This document shows positions 56,687 to 64,000 of a stretch of DNA of 64,000 nucleotides, one piece after another; position 1 is the first letter of the stretch, and the number at the start of each line of letters is the position of its first letter. The stretch lies in contig JAGXGA010000032.1 in NCBI GenBank assembly GCA_024636975.1, forward strand, positions 82,466 to 146,465, written 5' to 3'. Both the position numbers and the translations under genes were made by a program. Origin of the DNA: Mariniphaga sp. GTDB taxonomy: Bacteria > Bacteroidota > Bacteroidia > Bacteroidales > Prolixibacteraceae. The notes beneath the pieces were generated by a model that saw only the letters and a program-made list of their open reading frames with translations, was not told the origin of the DNA and did not search any database.

Positions 56687-57145
56687 ATGAATAAAGAAGT
56701 ACCTCAGGACATACCAAAGGATTTACAACGAATTGCACGTTTACTCGACAGCCAGTTCAGTATTGGCAACTTCAGGTTTGGAATTGACCCGCTGCTTGGT
56801 CTTATACCCGGAGTCGGAGATTTTATCTCCCTCATGATGTCAGGAGGTTTTCTGGCACTCGCAGCCAAACATGGTGCCAGCAAAAAGCTCCTTATTCTGA
56901 TGGCATTGAATGTATTGCTGGATTCCATTATAGGAACCATTCCCATACTCGGCCAGATATTCGACTTCTTTTATAAGGCAAATGACCGAAATGCACGGTT
57001 AATGCAAAAGTATTATCACAAGGGTAAATACCGCGGCGACGGAAAAGATGTAATCGTTATCATCATCGTGGTATTGCTCCTGGTTGCAGCCTTATTTATC
57101 TTCCTGATGTGGAAACTGATTGAATGGATTGCAGGCATGATATAA
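56687..57145 (+). CDS. DUF4112-family membrane protein
   Basis: A 152-residue protein with the conserved DUF4112 pattern: ARLLDSQFSIGNFRFGIDPL, GLIPGVGDFISLM, LDSIIGTIPILGQIFDFFYK and NDRNARLM. A C-terminal hydrophobic segment near 125-145 adds a further membrane helix. The family is widespread with unknown function. It is transcribed alone, convergent with the nucleoside hydrolase gene. Confidence 0.88.
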   Translation: MNKEVPQDIPKDLQRIARLLDSQFSIGNFRFGIDPLLGLIPGVGDFISLMMSGGFLALAAKHGASKKLLILMALNVLLDSIIGTIPILGQIFDFFYKANDRNARLMQKYYHKGKYRGDGKDVIVIIIVVLLLVAALFIFLMWKLIEWIAGMI

Positions 57146-57233
57146 TCATATGCCGGTCACTGCGGATTAAGCGCATTGAAAAGGAAGTATTTCCACCACC
57201 AGAATACTATTCCACGGGAAACAAAATTGGAAA

Positions 57234-58214
57234 TTATTTTACCAGCAACTCATCAAAATCGGCAGCCACTTTTAAGGGGTCAATTCCATCTGCAAATTCC
57301 GCCACCATAAAGTGTCGTAAATCATTAGGCTCCCTTCGCCATACATTGGTACCGTTTTCAAAAATATGATTGGACCCCTGGCTTATCAGCTTAAAATAGG
57401 GTTCATGCCCTTTCACTGCTACGTAAACGGCAATCAGGTCGGCGCTGTGGTGCCAGTCGCGGTTCCAGCTTTTCAGAAAGATTCTGTAAGCTTCACTAAT
57501 AGGGTTATCATCCTGATGTTCGGGCCTGAAAAGAATCTTACCCACCGGAATGGCATCAGCAAACACACCTCCTGCAGTAAATATTATATTTGTTGGCCAC
57601 TCTTTGGCAACATGCTCAATAGCTCTTGGATCGGGCTTGAAATTCCCCCATTTACCGGGGTCTTCCTGCAATGGGAAACGCCCACCCATGCAAACAAGGT
57701 GCTTAACCTTCTTTTTCACCAGCTCTATTCCTGTAAGCTGACTGTATTCATCAGGCTGGCTTTTGAGTAAATCATAAAGGTTGGAAAGATAACCCACAGT
57801 TACAATTACCACGCTCCCGTCGGGCTGGTTGCTAAGAACTTCCCTGTAAACCTTCACCGCATCAGGGGCTGATTCTCCCAGACCAATGTCCTGCGGATAT
57901 TTTTCAGTAATGACCTTAGCATAATTTGAATTTCGGTAAACGCCAAATGTCTTCACATTTCCAATGGGAATCTCCGGCCGGTTAAAGTATGTATTAATGA
58001 CATCAATTACAGGAGCCGACCAGGGATTAAGACTTGAACTGATGGTTGCCAGTATTTCAGCATCCCCCCGACTGGCAAATCCGTGCAACATAGCCAATGC
58101 AGCCACATCGTCAACATCCGACTCCATGTCGGTATCATAAATAATTTTAACGGGTTGGGCATAAAGCCATTGAATCGATATTAATAAACTTAGAATAAGA
58201 AGTTTTCCTTTCAT
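57234..58214 (-). CDS. secreted inosine-uridine nucleoside hydrolase-like protein
   Basis: An N-ribohydrolase of the inosine-uridine family, which cleaves nucleosides to base and ribose. The calcium-binding aspartate cluster is IIYDTDMESDVDD (residues 24-36) directly after a signal peptide (QWLYAQ). Later conserved elements include VTVGYLSNLYDLL and LVCMGGRFP. At 326 residues it has normal length. Family members with a signal peptide act in the periplasm or outside. It may provide substrate for the nucleoside-type MFS transporter elsewhere in the window, but the genes are 36 kb apart, so that link is weak. Confidence 0.87.
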   Translation of the reverse strand: MKGKLLILSLLISIQWLYAQPVKIIYDTDMESDVDDVAALAMLHGFASRGDAEILATISSSLNPWSAPVIDVINTYFNRPEIPIGNVKTFGVYRNSNYAKVITEKYPQDIGLGESAPDAVKVYREVLSNQPDGSVVIVTVGYLSNLYDLLKSQPDEYSQLTGIELVKKKVKHLVCMGGRFPLQEDPGKWGNFKPDPRAIEHVAKEWPTNIIFTAGGVFADAIPVGKILFRPEHQDDNPISEAYRIFLKSWNRDWHHSADLIAVYVAVKGHEPYFKLISQGSNHIFENGTNVWRREPNDLRHFMVAEFADGIDPLKVAADFDELLVK

Positions 58215-58303
58215 AGTATTGTTATTGTCATTAAGAATGAAGGTTCAAATTTAACAATATTATTCATTCACGTATTAATGCTGTTTTCATGCACAAATCA
58301 ACT

Positions 58304-59248
58304 TCAAAAATATAACCAATGACCTTTTAGCTTATCTTTTGCATTATATTCCAAAGCCGGAAGAGGAAATTTAACAAAATTCATTGCTGTAAACAGCGTC
58401 CTTAAAAAACCTGACCCGGTTTTAATCCGTGTCCAGTCAATATCGGGAGATAAAAAGAATTGACGGTACCGTGTGACCTCCGGAACAGGAACCCCTCTAT
58501 ATTCAGTTATATTTTCAAACTCCCCATACATTCCATTGGCGCCATATCCAACAGATAAACAAATCCACCCGGGAATTTTTTCCCTTTTTATGAATTTATT
58601 TACCGGCACCGACAACCAATAAGTTTGTGCGTTATAATCTTTCAAAATGCGGTTTAGGATTGTGGTTCCCAGGTAGCCATTAGCCCTGCGTGCATATTCC
58701 GTTTCACTGTAACTGAATTTGAATTTTACTACCTGATCGTGAACTGCGAGTTCCTGCCCAAAAATAAGGGCAGAGCCCATGAAATTGGCCACCATATCCC
58801 CGGCAGAAAAGCCGTATCCTTCATGTATGCCATCCATAATCTCGATAGGAGTCTGCAAAATGAAGCCAAGGGTAGCTCCGTACCATAAAGCTTCTTTCCG
58901 TGTTGCTCCGGCATTCAATAGAAGATGAAAGCCCGCGTAACTGTATACGTATGATCCAAAGGCATGACCAAATTTATCGACCTGCAGCCATCCCTGGTTA
59001 TCATTGTAGAAATGAAATGGAACCACTTCCCTGCCCTTGTACCACGTTTTGCCCAAAACATACATCGATCCCCCGTAGTAGGCAGCTGTATATCCAACAG
59101 CCCTGGCAACTGGAATTCTTTCCTTAAAAGTTGAGTCGGTTTGTGCATTCCCTTCCCGGGCACTTAAATTAAACGAAAGCATACAAGAAATGAAAAGTAT
59201 TGGAGAAATGAACTTAAGGTGCTTTATCTGTCTACAGAAAGATTCCAT
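58304..59248 (-). CDS. DUF2279 (YfiM-like) envelope protein
   Basis: An exported protein with signal peptide (FNLSAREG) and the DUF2279 core: WLQVDKFGHAFGSYVYSYAG, ALWYGATLGFILQTPIEIMD, GYGFSAGDMVANFMG. The function of the family is unknown; it is predicted to sit in the envelope. The ATG at 59248 is chosen because a start at 59299 would overlap the upstream gene by 68 bases, while this one overlaps by 17. The overlap indicates coupling with the E2-like acyltransferase gene just before it. Confidence 0.82.
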   Translation of the reverse strand: MESFCRQIKHLKFISPILFISCMLSFNLSAREGNAQTDSTFKERIPVARAVGYTAAYYGGSMYVLGKTWYKGREVVPFHFYNDNQGWLQVDKFGHAFGSYVYSYAGFHLLLNAGATRKEALWYGATLGFILQTPIEIMDGIHEGYGFSAGDMVANFMGSALIFGQELAVHDQVVKFKFSYSETEYARRANGYLGTTILNRILKDYNAQTYWLSVPVNKFIKREKIPGWICLSVGYGANGMYGEFENITEYRGVPVPEVTRYRQFFLSPDIDWTRIKTGSGFLRTLFTAMNFVKFPLPALEYNAKDKLKGHWLYF

Positions 59249-60017
59249 TCTCAATGTTTTTAGATAATTCATTAATAAACCGTGCCATAGGAGCACCATC
59301 CATCACATCATGATCAATGAGGATGGTCAGGTTCATCATTTCCCTGATTTCAATTTTATCATTTACTACAGCTGGCTTTTTTATTACGGATCCTATTCCA
59401 AAGCAAACAGGGTGAATTGATATGGGAATAAACCAGCCGTTTATCTTTCCCATCATACCAACGGAACTGACAGCTACATTACCCATCCTGTTAAATGTTG
59501 AAACAGGTTGCGCAAGCATAACCTTCCAGACAAACCGTCGCATAAATCCGGGCAGGTGATAATACAACCGCTCTGCTTTAGTTGATTTCCGTTGAAGAAC
59601 GACATCCTTTTCATTTACCTGTTCATTTTTTGAAGCGGTTAATTGTTGCGAAATGTTTTCAATACTCAGTTCATTGACCTTTTTCAGCAAAATTGGAAAA
59701 GGTACTTTTTCTCCATTTAGATCCTTTTCAACTAAAAAAGAAACGTTTACATCTTCAAATAATATAACCTCCCGCTTACCCCTAAGATATGCTGCCGAAC
59801 GTTTATGATTATGTATGGCGGCCCCGATAGCTTTTATCAGCCATGCCGAAAAGGAAATGTTTCCGGTGCTCTTCCTGTATGCCCTGATTTTTTCCCGACT
59901 TATAGTTACATCAAGTTCAATTAAGGCTGCAATGTGATGCTTCTTTAATCCTATTTCACAAACATCAATTGTAGCTATTCTCGATTGAGGGAATTTATGC
60001 AGGGTATAGTCAGGCAT
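59232..60017 (-). CDS. stand-alone E2-type acyltransferase catalytic domain
   Basis: A 261-residue protein equal to the catalytic domain of 2-oxoacid dehydrogenase E2 subunits (chloramphenicol-acetyltransferase-like trimer fold). The active-site motif is DHDVMDGAPMARF near residue 235-247. Strands NVSFLVEKDLNG and the PISIHPVCFGIG segment follow the family pattern. There is no lipoyl domain and no E1-binding domain, so it cannot act as an ordinary E2 core subunit. It may transfer acyl groups from CoA to an unknown acceptor. The DUF2279 gene overlaps its end. Confidence 0.8.
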   Translation of the reverse strand: MPDYTLHKFPQSRIATIDVCEIGLKKHHIAALIELDVTISREKIRAYRKSTGNISFSAWLIKAIGAAIHNHKRSAAYLRGKREVILFEDVNVSFLVEKDLNGEKVPFPILLKKVNELSIENISQQLTASKNEQVNEKDVVLQRKSTKAERLYYHLPGFMRRFVWKVMLAQPVSTFNRMGNVAVSSVGMMGKINGWFIPISIHPVCFGIGSVIKKPAVVNDKIEIREMMNLTILIDHDVMDGAPMARFINELSKNIENGIFL

Positions 60018-60113
60018 AACCAGGTTCTAAAAATGAATGATTATTAAAACGACCTAAATTTACTTTAAATATTTAATAACCTGCTATCGGGTCTGCATTG
60101 AAAATCGCACCGG

Positions 60114-60827
60114 TTAATCTCCCTGTTTACGTTTTATAAAATTCCAGCGGCTGCCATCCTGCCAGGCTTTTATTGAATTCCCGTAAGCGGAATAACCTTC
60201 ATTGCTTTTTAACATTTTTGCCAGGTGCAACAGGTTATAGGTCATAATGGTGGCATTCCGGTTTGTAAAATCATTGTTAACAGCATCCGACTCCTTATCC
60301 AGATAGCTTGGCCCCGGACCAGCTTCTCCTACCCATCCGCAGTCGGCCTGCGGGGGGATTGAATATCCGATATGCTGCAATGAATAAAGAATTCCCATGG
60401 CACAATGCTTAATTCCATCTTCATTCCCGGTAATGATGCAACCACCTACCTTACCATAAAATAAACTTTGTCCTTTTTCATTCATCTCTGCACTGTGCCC
60501 ATACAATCGTTCAATCAGCTTTTGGGCCACTGAAGATTTTTCACCCAACCAGATTGGTGTTCCAATTACCAGGATATCTGCTTCAATTATATCGTTGAAC
60601 ATTTCAGGAAACTCATCCCTATCCCAGCCATGATCTCTCATATCTGGATATATACCAGGTACCACATCAAAATCAACCAGCCTTATTTGCTTTACCTGTA
60701 CCCCTTCCCGCTTCATAATACCGGCAGATACATCCATTAACCCCTGCGTATGACTGAGTTCAGGTGATTTCTTTAAGGTGCAGTTCACAAATATAGCTCT
60801 CAATCCCGAAAAATCTGTTTTATCCAT
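60114..60827 (-). CDS. flavodoxin-fold NAD(P)H-dependent FMN reductase-like protein
   Basis: A cytoplasmic FMN-binding protein of 237 residues from the NADPH-dependent FMN reductase group. The N-terminal FMN phosphate loop (FVNCTLKKSPELSHTQGL) and the second FMN loop (VIGTPIWLGEKSSVAQKLIE) are visible, then GKVGGCIITGNEDG. It probably reduces quinones, azo compounds or metal ions, or supplies reduced flavin. It lies 96 bases before the E2-like gene on the same strand and may be in its operon. Confidence 0.87.
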   Translation of the reverse strand: MDKTDFSGLRAIFVNCTLKKSPELSHTQGLMDVSAGIMKREGVQVKQIRLVDFDVVPGIYPDMRDHGWDRDEFPEMFNDIIEADILVIGTPIWLGEKSSVAQKLIERLYGHSAEMNEKGQSLFYGKVGGCIITGNEDGIKHCAMGILYSLQHIGYSIPPQADCGWVGEAGPGPSYLDKESDAVNNDFTNRNATIMTYNLLHLAKMLKSNEGYSAYGNSIKAWQDGSRWNFIKRKQGD

Positions 60828-60978
60828 TTTCCGTTGCCTTTATTGTTCTTCCCTGTAATTTACAGAAAATAAATGGAAAATAAGGCAGCAGTTCACCTGT
60901 TTCAGAACAGTCCTTTCACAATTAATCCCACTTCATTTAAACAATGATAATCCTATGCGCTGCACAAGTGCAAATAGA

Positions 60979-61016
60979 ACAAAAACCAGTCGGCATATTT
61001 TCTTATGGACTGGTTT
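60979..61016 (-). terminator. intrinsic terminator of the OmpA-family gene
   Basis: On the - strand, AAACCAGTC (61016-61008) pairs with GACTGGTTT (60991-60983) around a 16-base loop, followed by T-rich sequence. It lies 24 bases after the stop of the gene at 61041-61943. Confidence 0.7.
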
Positions 61017-61040
61017 CCTTCTATCGTTTGAATAAAAGTT

Positions 61041-61943
61041 TTAGCTGGTCTTAAGCAAATTCATAATTTCGTCAAGTTTAGGCGATAGAATTATTTCTGT
61101 CCTCCGGTTGCCTGCTCTTCCTTCCGGAGTATCGTTCGACATCTTTGGGGAATATTCACCTTTACCTGAGGCCGTAACCCTTGTGGGAGCTATTCGGTAT
61201 TCATCAGCAAGAATCCGCACGATGGATGTAGCACGCGCTACACTTAAATCCCAGTTATCACGGTAAACTGCAGTTTTAATAGGGATGTTGTCAGTATGCC
61301 CCTCGACCAGAATATCAATGTCCTGATTCTTATCTAGAACATCTGCCAGCAGTTTAATGGCATCCTTTCCTTTAGTTTCAATGGAAGCACTCCCTGACTT
61401 GAACAACAATTTATCGGACATGGATACATATACTTTCCCGTTGACAACTTCTACCGACAATTCATCCGATCGGAAACCAAGAAGTGCATTGCGTAGAATG
61501 CTGTTCAACCTGTTGGTAATTGAATCCTGCCGTGCAATAACCTGCTGAAGTTCCAACAGTGACTTTTCCCTTTCCTTCAGGATTCTTTCCTTCTCAGCCA
61601 ATTCATCCGATTTCTGCTTTAACGACAGGTTCAACTGCTGTGCCTGGTTCAGACTGGCATCCGATAAATCACTGTAATTTTTTTCCGTATCCCTCAACGT
61701 TGACTTTAAGCCGTCGACCTCACTGTTCAGCGAAGAAACATTTTTCTTTAAGGAACTTATTTCTTTATCCCGCTGAGCCAAAGTGTTGCAAAGATGATCT
61801 CTTTCATCAACAACGGCAAGGACTCTTTTTGAAGCCCTGAATTTATCAGGACGTGATTCTCCGCACTGGTAAAAAGGTTTGGAACAAGAAGAAACCATTA
61901 TTGCAAATAAACTTAAAATCACTACAACATTTCCTTTTTTCAT
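61041..61943 (-). CDS. OmpA-family lipoprotein with coiled coil
   Basis: A lipoprotein (lipobox VSSC) with a long coiled coil at about residues 40-150 (heptad-rich Leu/Ser/Glu pattern) and a C-terminal OmpA-like peptidoglycan-binding domain (ILVEGHTDNIPIKTAVYRDN, WDLSVARATSIVRIL, GNRRTEIILSP). The conserved Asp and Arg that hold diaminopimelate (NWDLSVARA, GRAGNRR) are present. It links the outer membrane to peptidoglycan, with the coil acting as spacer; the layout resembles MotB-like or TolR-independent stalk proteins. It is transcribed alone and ends at a terminator. Confidence 0.9.
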   Translation of the reverse strand: MKKGNVVVILSLFAIMVSSCSKPFYQCGESRPDKFRASKRVLAVVDERDHLCNTLAQRDKEISSLKKNVSSLNSEVDGLKSTLRDTEKNYSDLSDASLNQAQQLNLSLKQKSDELAEKERILKEREKSLLELQQVIARQDSITNRLNSILRNALLGFRSDELSVEVVNGKVYVSMSDKLLFKSGSASIETKGKDAIKLLADVLDKNQDIDILVEGHTDNIPIKTAVYRDNWDLSVARATSIVRILADEYRIAPTRVTASGKGEYSPKMSNDTPEGRAGNRRTEIILSPKLDEIMNLLKTS

Positions 61944-62282
61944 GGTACTATTTTAGATTAAAATTTACCGCCAATAATAGTAAACTTTTATGTGCAGGAA
62001 ATTAATTTGCAATTAAAAAATTGCTGGAATATTCCTCTAACAGATAGAACAATTTGCCAATTAAACAGCCAACCTTTTGTTTTTGTATTTGTTTTTAAAT
62101 CAGACTTTTTTAATAAAGAAACCTCTGTTTAAAAACTGTCTCCACTTATTGTATTTAATATTGAGTCAGTCAATCTATCAATCTTGAAATCAAGTTTATA
62201 TATGTCTTTTCTTGTCATACACAAATATACAAAAAATCAAAGAGCATTGTTTATGTGAATGAAAGGTCTGGAGTCATTACAC
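61944..62282. other. non-coding gap, left side of the accessory region
   Basis: An A/T-rich stretch with no gene and no clear structure. It ends at the structured repeat at 62283. Confidence 0.5.
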
Positions 62283-62416
62283 ACAACGTTCAAGTGCAAG
62301 TTGCGTAACGGTTTCCGCGATGGTTCCCTGCCCTTCGAGGCAGGTAAATTCATGCGGGAACCGGCGTCCCGGGATTTGCTGTCCCCGGTATGCAATTTGC
62401 ACAATGTTATGGGGCT
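62283..62416. repeat. structured inverted-repeat element A (attC-like)
   Basis: Outer arms GTGCAAGTTGCGTAACGG (62294-62311) and its near-complement at 62385-62402 match at 15 of 18 positions. Inside, GGTTCCC (62322-62328) pairs with GGGAACC (62356-62362) and CCTGCC (62327-62332) with GGCAGG (62339-62344). The ends carry ACAAC on one side and GTTATGGGGC on the other. A related element lies at 63152-63290. Conserved ends with a variable hairpin middle recall integron attC sites, but the R' end GTTATGG departs from GTTRRRY. Confidence 0.65.
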
Positions 62417-62431
62417 GTAATTTATTTTCCA

Positions 62432-62731
62432 TTACAAAAAAGTCAACCCGATTTTTCGGTTTAATCCAGTCTCAAAAATTCGGATTAATGTCGAAAGCTG
62501 GATATTTCCCTTTGCATTTTCTATTTTCGAAATGTAGCTTTTTTTTGTACCAGCCTTTTCTGCCAATTGTTGTTGAGTCAATTTTGCCTCTTTGCGAGCT
62601 TCTTTTAACATTTCACTCACGATGAACATTTGAGCTTTTTCTTCAAATTCATTTCTACTTTCAGTTCCAATTTTCCCGTGTTCTCGTTCAAGTAATTCGT
62701 CAAAAGTCCTAATTCCATTATAATCTGTCAT
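62432..62731 (-). CDS. HigA-like HTH antitoxin
   Basis: A 99-residue protein whose C-terminal half is an Xre-type helix-turn-helix (EAKLTQQQLAEKAGTKKSYI, SKIENAKGNIQLSTLIRI). The N-terminal half is helical and charged, as in HigA-type antitoxins that bind the toxin and repress the operon. Its ATG overlaps the stop of the toxin frame by four bases (ATGA), the usual translational coupling of toxin-first modules. The antitoxin frame is intact, although its toxin is interrupted. Confidence 0.88.
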   Translation of the reverse strand: MTDYNGIRTFDELLEREHGKIGTESRNEFEEKAQMFIVSEMLKEARKEAKLTQQQLAEKAGTKKSYISKIENAKGNIQLSTLIRIFETGLNRKIGLTFL

Positions 62732-63072
62732 GATTTCAATTTTTTCAGTTTAAAATAATCTTCTTTTAATCTCATTGCCTTTTCTATTTCCTTCTTGGGA
62801 GTCTTTTGTGTTTTCTTTTGAAAGCCGTTGAAAAGAACAACAAGTTTTCCTTCGTCAAAGCAGCAGAAAACCCTATAAAGGTTTGACTGCTATTCAACTC
62901 TTATTTCAAAGAGTCCCTCGTAACCAGTCATTGGAGCTAAAAACTTTTTAGGGACCATTTCAACTTGTCTTATCAATTCAAAGACATATTTAAATTTTGA
63001 TTTAACGCCAACATCAAGTTCCTTGTAAAAGTCAATAAAGTATTCTCCGTGAAATATGATTTGTCTACTCAT
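62728..63072 (-). pseudogene. HigB/RelE-like toxin interrupted by an amber codon
   Basis: The frame starts at an ATG at 63072 and runs 60 codons (ending GLFEIRVE), meets TAG at 62890-62892, and continues open for 53 more codons (QSNLYRVFCCFDEGKLVVLF, NGFQKKTQKTPKKEIEKAMR) to a TGA that overlaps the antitoxin start. The part after the stop is the conserved core of HigB/Gp49-like RNase toxins, where the stop position usually holds an aromatic residue such as Tyr, one base away from TAG. The truncated product lacks most of the catalytic half and should be inactive, unless the amber codon is read through. Confidence 0.82.
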
Positions 63073-63151
63073 TTTGCAAAGTTATCTCCAAAGATAACAA
63101 ATTCAAATTATTTTACTATCATTTTTGTGGAAGCTCCTTGTTTATCATTAT

Positions 63152-63290
63152 GCCCCATAACGGTTGGTACATGTTGTCGGGGCGGATTTCGGAGAGCGTT
63201 CCTATCCGCCAGTACGGAACTGCGATAAGAGAATCCCCAGCAGAAACACGCACGGACACCGCTATGAAATTTGCACTCTTGTTGTAAGCC
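63152..63290. repeat. structured inverted-repeat element B (related to A, opposite orientation)
   Basis: It starts GCCCCATAAC (also found, on the other strand, at the gene-proximal end of element A) and ends in CGGACACCGCTATGAAATTT followed by GCACTCTTGTTGT. That end aligns with the far end of A, where the shared pattern is CGGAnACCG...TTGCACT...GTTGT. The middle differs and holds its own hairpins: GGCGGAT (63182-63188) with ATCCGCC (63204-63210), and GTTCC with GGAAC (63216-63220). Elements A and B face each other around the toxin-antitoxin pair. Confidence 0.62.
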
Positions 63291-63293
63291 TGT

Positions 63294-63719
63294 TTATTTT
63301 TTACTTTTTAATAATTCGAAATCAAGTCCATAATTCCCTGTCAGCAAATAATCTTTCCATAATTTTACATTGTCAATTGACAAATCAAATCCTATATCTG
63401 GATTATCCCAATTATAAATTACAGTTTCAATTCGTTTTCCAATTGTTGATTCTGTATCCCAAGTAAAAAATTCAGAAGTGACCAATGAAAAAGCAATGGT
63501 ATTTAAATCAGTCATTGTCAAATCACCATTAATCGCAGCATCGCACAAAAGCACTAAATGGTCAATCGAGATAATAAATTCCCCAGTTTCATTAATCTGG
63601 TCGATATAAACTGCCGAAGTTTCAAATCCAGTTTTTTCTTGACTATCTTTAACATCCTGTGATAATACGTCAATGCTTACGTTGCCTAAAAAATACTCCT
63701 TTAATGTCAATTCTTTCAT
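63294..63719 (-). CDS. putative immunity-type protein
   Basis: A 141-residue acidic, cytoplasmic protein without signal or membrane segment. I do not recognise a named family. It resembles immunity proteins of polymorphic toxin systems in size, acidity and position: its ATG overlaps by four bases the stop of an interrupted gene on the same strand whose visible tail could be a toxin C-terminus. It ends just before structured element B. Confidence 0.55.
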   Translation of the reverse strand: MKELTLKEYFLGNVSIDVLSQDVKDSQEKTGFETSAVYIDQINETGEFIISIDHLVLLCDAAINGDLTMTDLNTIAFSLVTSEFFTWDTESTIGKRIETVIYNWDNPDIGFDLSIDNVKLWKDYLLTGNYGLDFELLKSKK

Positions 63720-63863
63720 TGGATTTTACCTTTTTCAATTTCTCCAATCTGTGTTTTTAAATCATCCGCTTGCTTATCAATCTCATATTTGTCAATTCTT
63801 TCAAATTCTTTTTTATCAATGCTAAATTTTCTCAACATAGCAGAGTTTCCTAAATGGTGCACA
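63716..63863 (-). pseudogene. 3' exon of a gene interrupted by a group II intron
   Basis: About 49 codons on the 3' side of the intron boundary, encoding a Lys/Glu/Asp-rich tail (GNSAMLRKFSIDKKEFERID) that stops at 63716 overlapping the next gene. The open frame continues into the intron only by chance. The 5' part of the gene lies beyond the window. A toxin or RHS-type C-terminus is a guess based on the adjacent immunity-like gene. If the intron is spliced, the gene may still be functional. Confidence 0.5.
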
Positions 63864-63902
63864 GTCGAGTCGGAAAGGGGACTTTCACCCCTTCCCTCTC
63901 GC

Positions 63903-63937
63903 AGAACCGTACGTGAACCTCTCAATTCATACGGCTC
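63903..63937 (-). ncRNA. group II intron domain V
   Basis: The 34-35 nt catalytic hairpin, starting GAGCCGTATGAA and ending CACGTACGGTTCT, with a GAGA tetraloop and the two-base bulge before TACGG. It matches the conserved bacterial domain V consensus closely. Confidence 0.88.
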
Positions 63938-63967
63938 TTCATGTCTAATCACAAATGTAGGTTTATC

Positions 63968-64000
63968 CTACGGATGTACCAACCTCCAATGTGGAAACAA
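63968..64000 (-). CDS. C-terminal fragment of the intron-encoded reverse transcriptase (partial)
   Basis: Ten codons (LFPHWRLVHP) before a TAG at 63968-63970, upstream of domain V on the intron strand. That is where the intron-encoded protein ends in bacterial group II introns, and FPHW-type endings occur in such proteins by recollection. Too short to be certain. Confidence 0.4.
   Translation of the reverse strand: MFPHWRLVHP

Larger units (their letters stand above)
63864..64000 (-). mobile_element. 3' end of a group II intron
   Basis: Read on the - strand, the sequence contains a domain V hairpin (63937-63903), a linker and a domain VI hairpin (GGGAAGGGG and CCCCTTTCC around TGAAAG) and ends near GACTCGAC at 63864. 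This order and these sequences are diagnostic of bacterial group II introns. The rest of the intron, including most of its reverse transcriptase, lies past the right window edge. The boundary is set by analogy with introns ending in AC and could be off by a few bases. Confidence 0.85.

Noticed and set aside
62283..63290. A CRISPR array as explanation of the repeats near the right edge
   Set aside because: Only two related long elements are present, they are inverted and not direct, and no regular spacers exist.
63716..63952. A continuous 78-codon gene at the right edge
   Set aside because: The first 30 codons translate intron domains V and VI, so this frame joins non-coding intron RNA to the real 3' exon.

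Overview
The window reads as a chromosomal segment of a Bacteroidota bacterium, most likely a polysaccharide-degrading member of Marinilabiliales or a related Bacteroidales lineage. The signs are a SusC/SusD pair, four GH92 alpha-mannosidases in one cluster, many lipoproteins and DUF3078/DUF2279/DUF4112 proteins, weak Shine-Dalgarno signals, and TAnnTTTG-type promoters. The lineage call is inference; no rRNA or tRNA gene was seen.

Layout. (1) 0.2-4.7 kb: a nucleotide-sugar block on the + strand with GDP-mannose dehydratase, an unusual HxGH-nucleotidyltransferase/GHMP-kinase fusion, GDP-fucose synthase and a guanylate-kinase-like P-loop protein. (2) 4.9-14.2 kb: an exported GH3 glycosidase divergent from a NrtR-like Nudix regulator, two secreted esterases, a DUF3078 outer-membrane protein and an HD-domain protein. 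(3) 14.2-15.1 kb: a gene-free stretch full of inverted repeats, including a 110-bp near-palindrome. (4) 15.1-24.9 kb: SusC, SusD, a terminator and an MFS transporter; then, on the - strand, a heme-motif beta-propeller lipoprotein with a DUF6057-like membrane protein.

(5) 25.0-30.6 kb: ilvD-ilvB-ilvN-ilvC, preceded by a promoter, a 23-residue leader peptide with nine consecutive Ile/Leu/Val codons, and mutually exclusive antiterminator/terminator stems. This is a textbook-style attenuator and the clearest regulatory finding here. (6) 30.9-47.2 kb: a mannoside-use locus of four GH92 enzymes, one six-hairpin glycosidase, a ROK kinase, a FucP-like sugar permease, a long phosphomannose isomerase and an exported YhcH-family protein. 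Together they can trim alpha-mannosides outside the cytoplasm, import mannose, phosphorylate it and convert it to fructose-6-phosphate. The route is inferred from family membership and order.

(7) 47.4-62 kb: mixed housekeeping and envelope genes. Notable are a subclass B1 metallo-beta-lactamase with every zinc ligand present, two paralogous exported SAM-methyltransferase-like proteins, an archaeal-pattern small ferredoxin lacking one cluster ligand, an exported 1-Cys peroxiredoxin and a stand-alone E2-type acyltransferase domain. (8) 62.3-64 kb: an accessory region. A HigB/HigA-type toxin-antitoxin pair, its toxin interrupted by an in-frame amber codon, lies between two related structured repeats in inverted orientation. 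Next to it are an immunity-like gene and the tail of a gene interrupted by a group II intron, whose domains V and VI are visible at the window edge.
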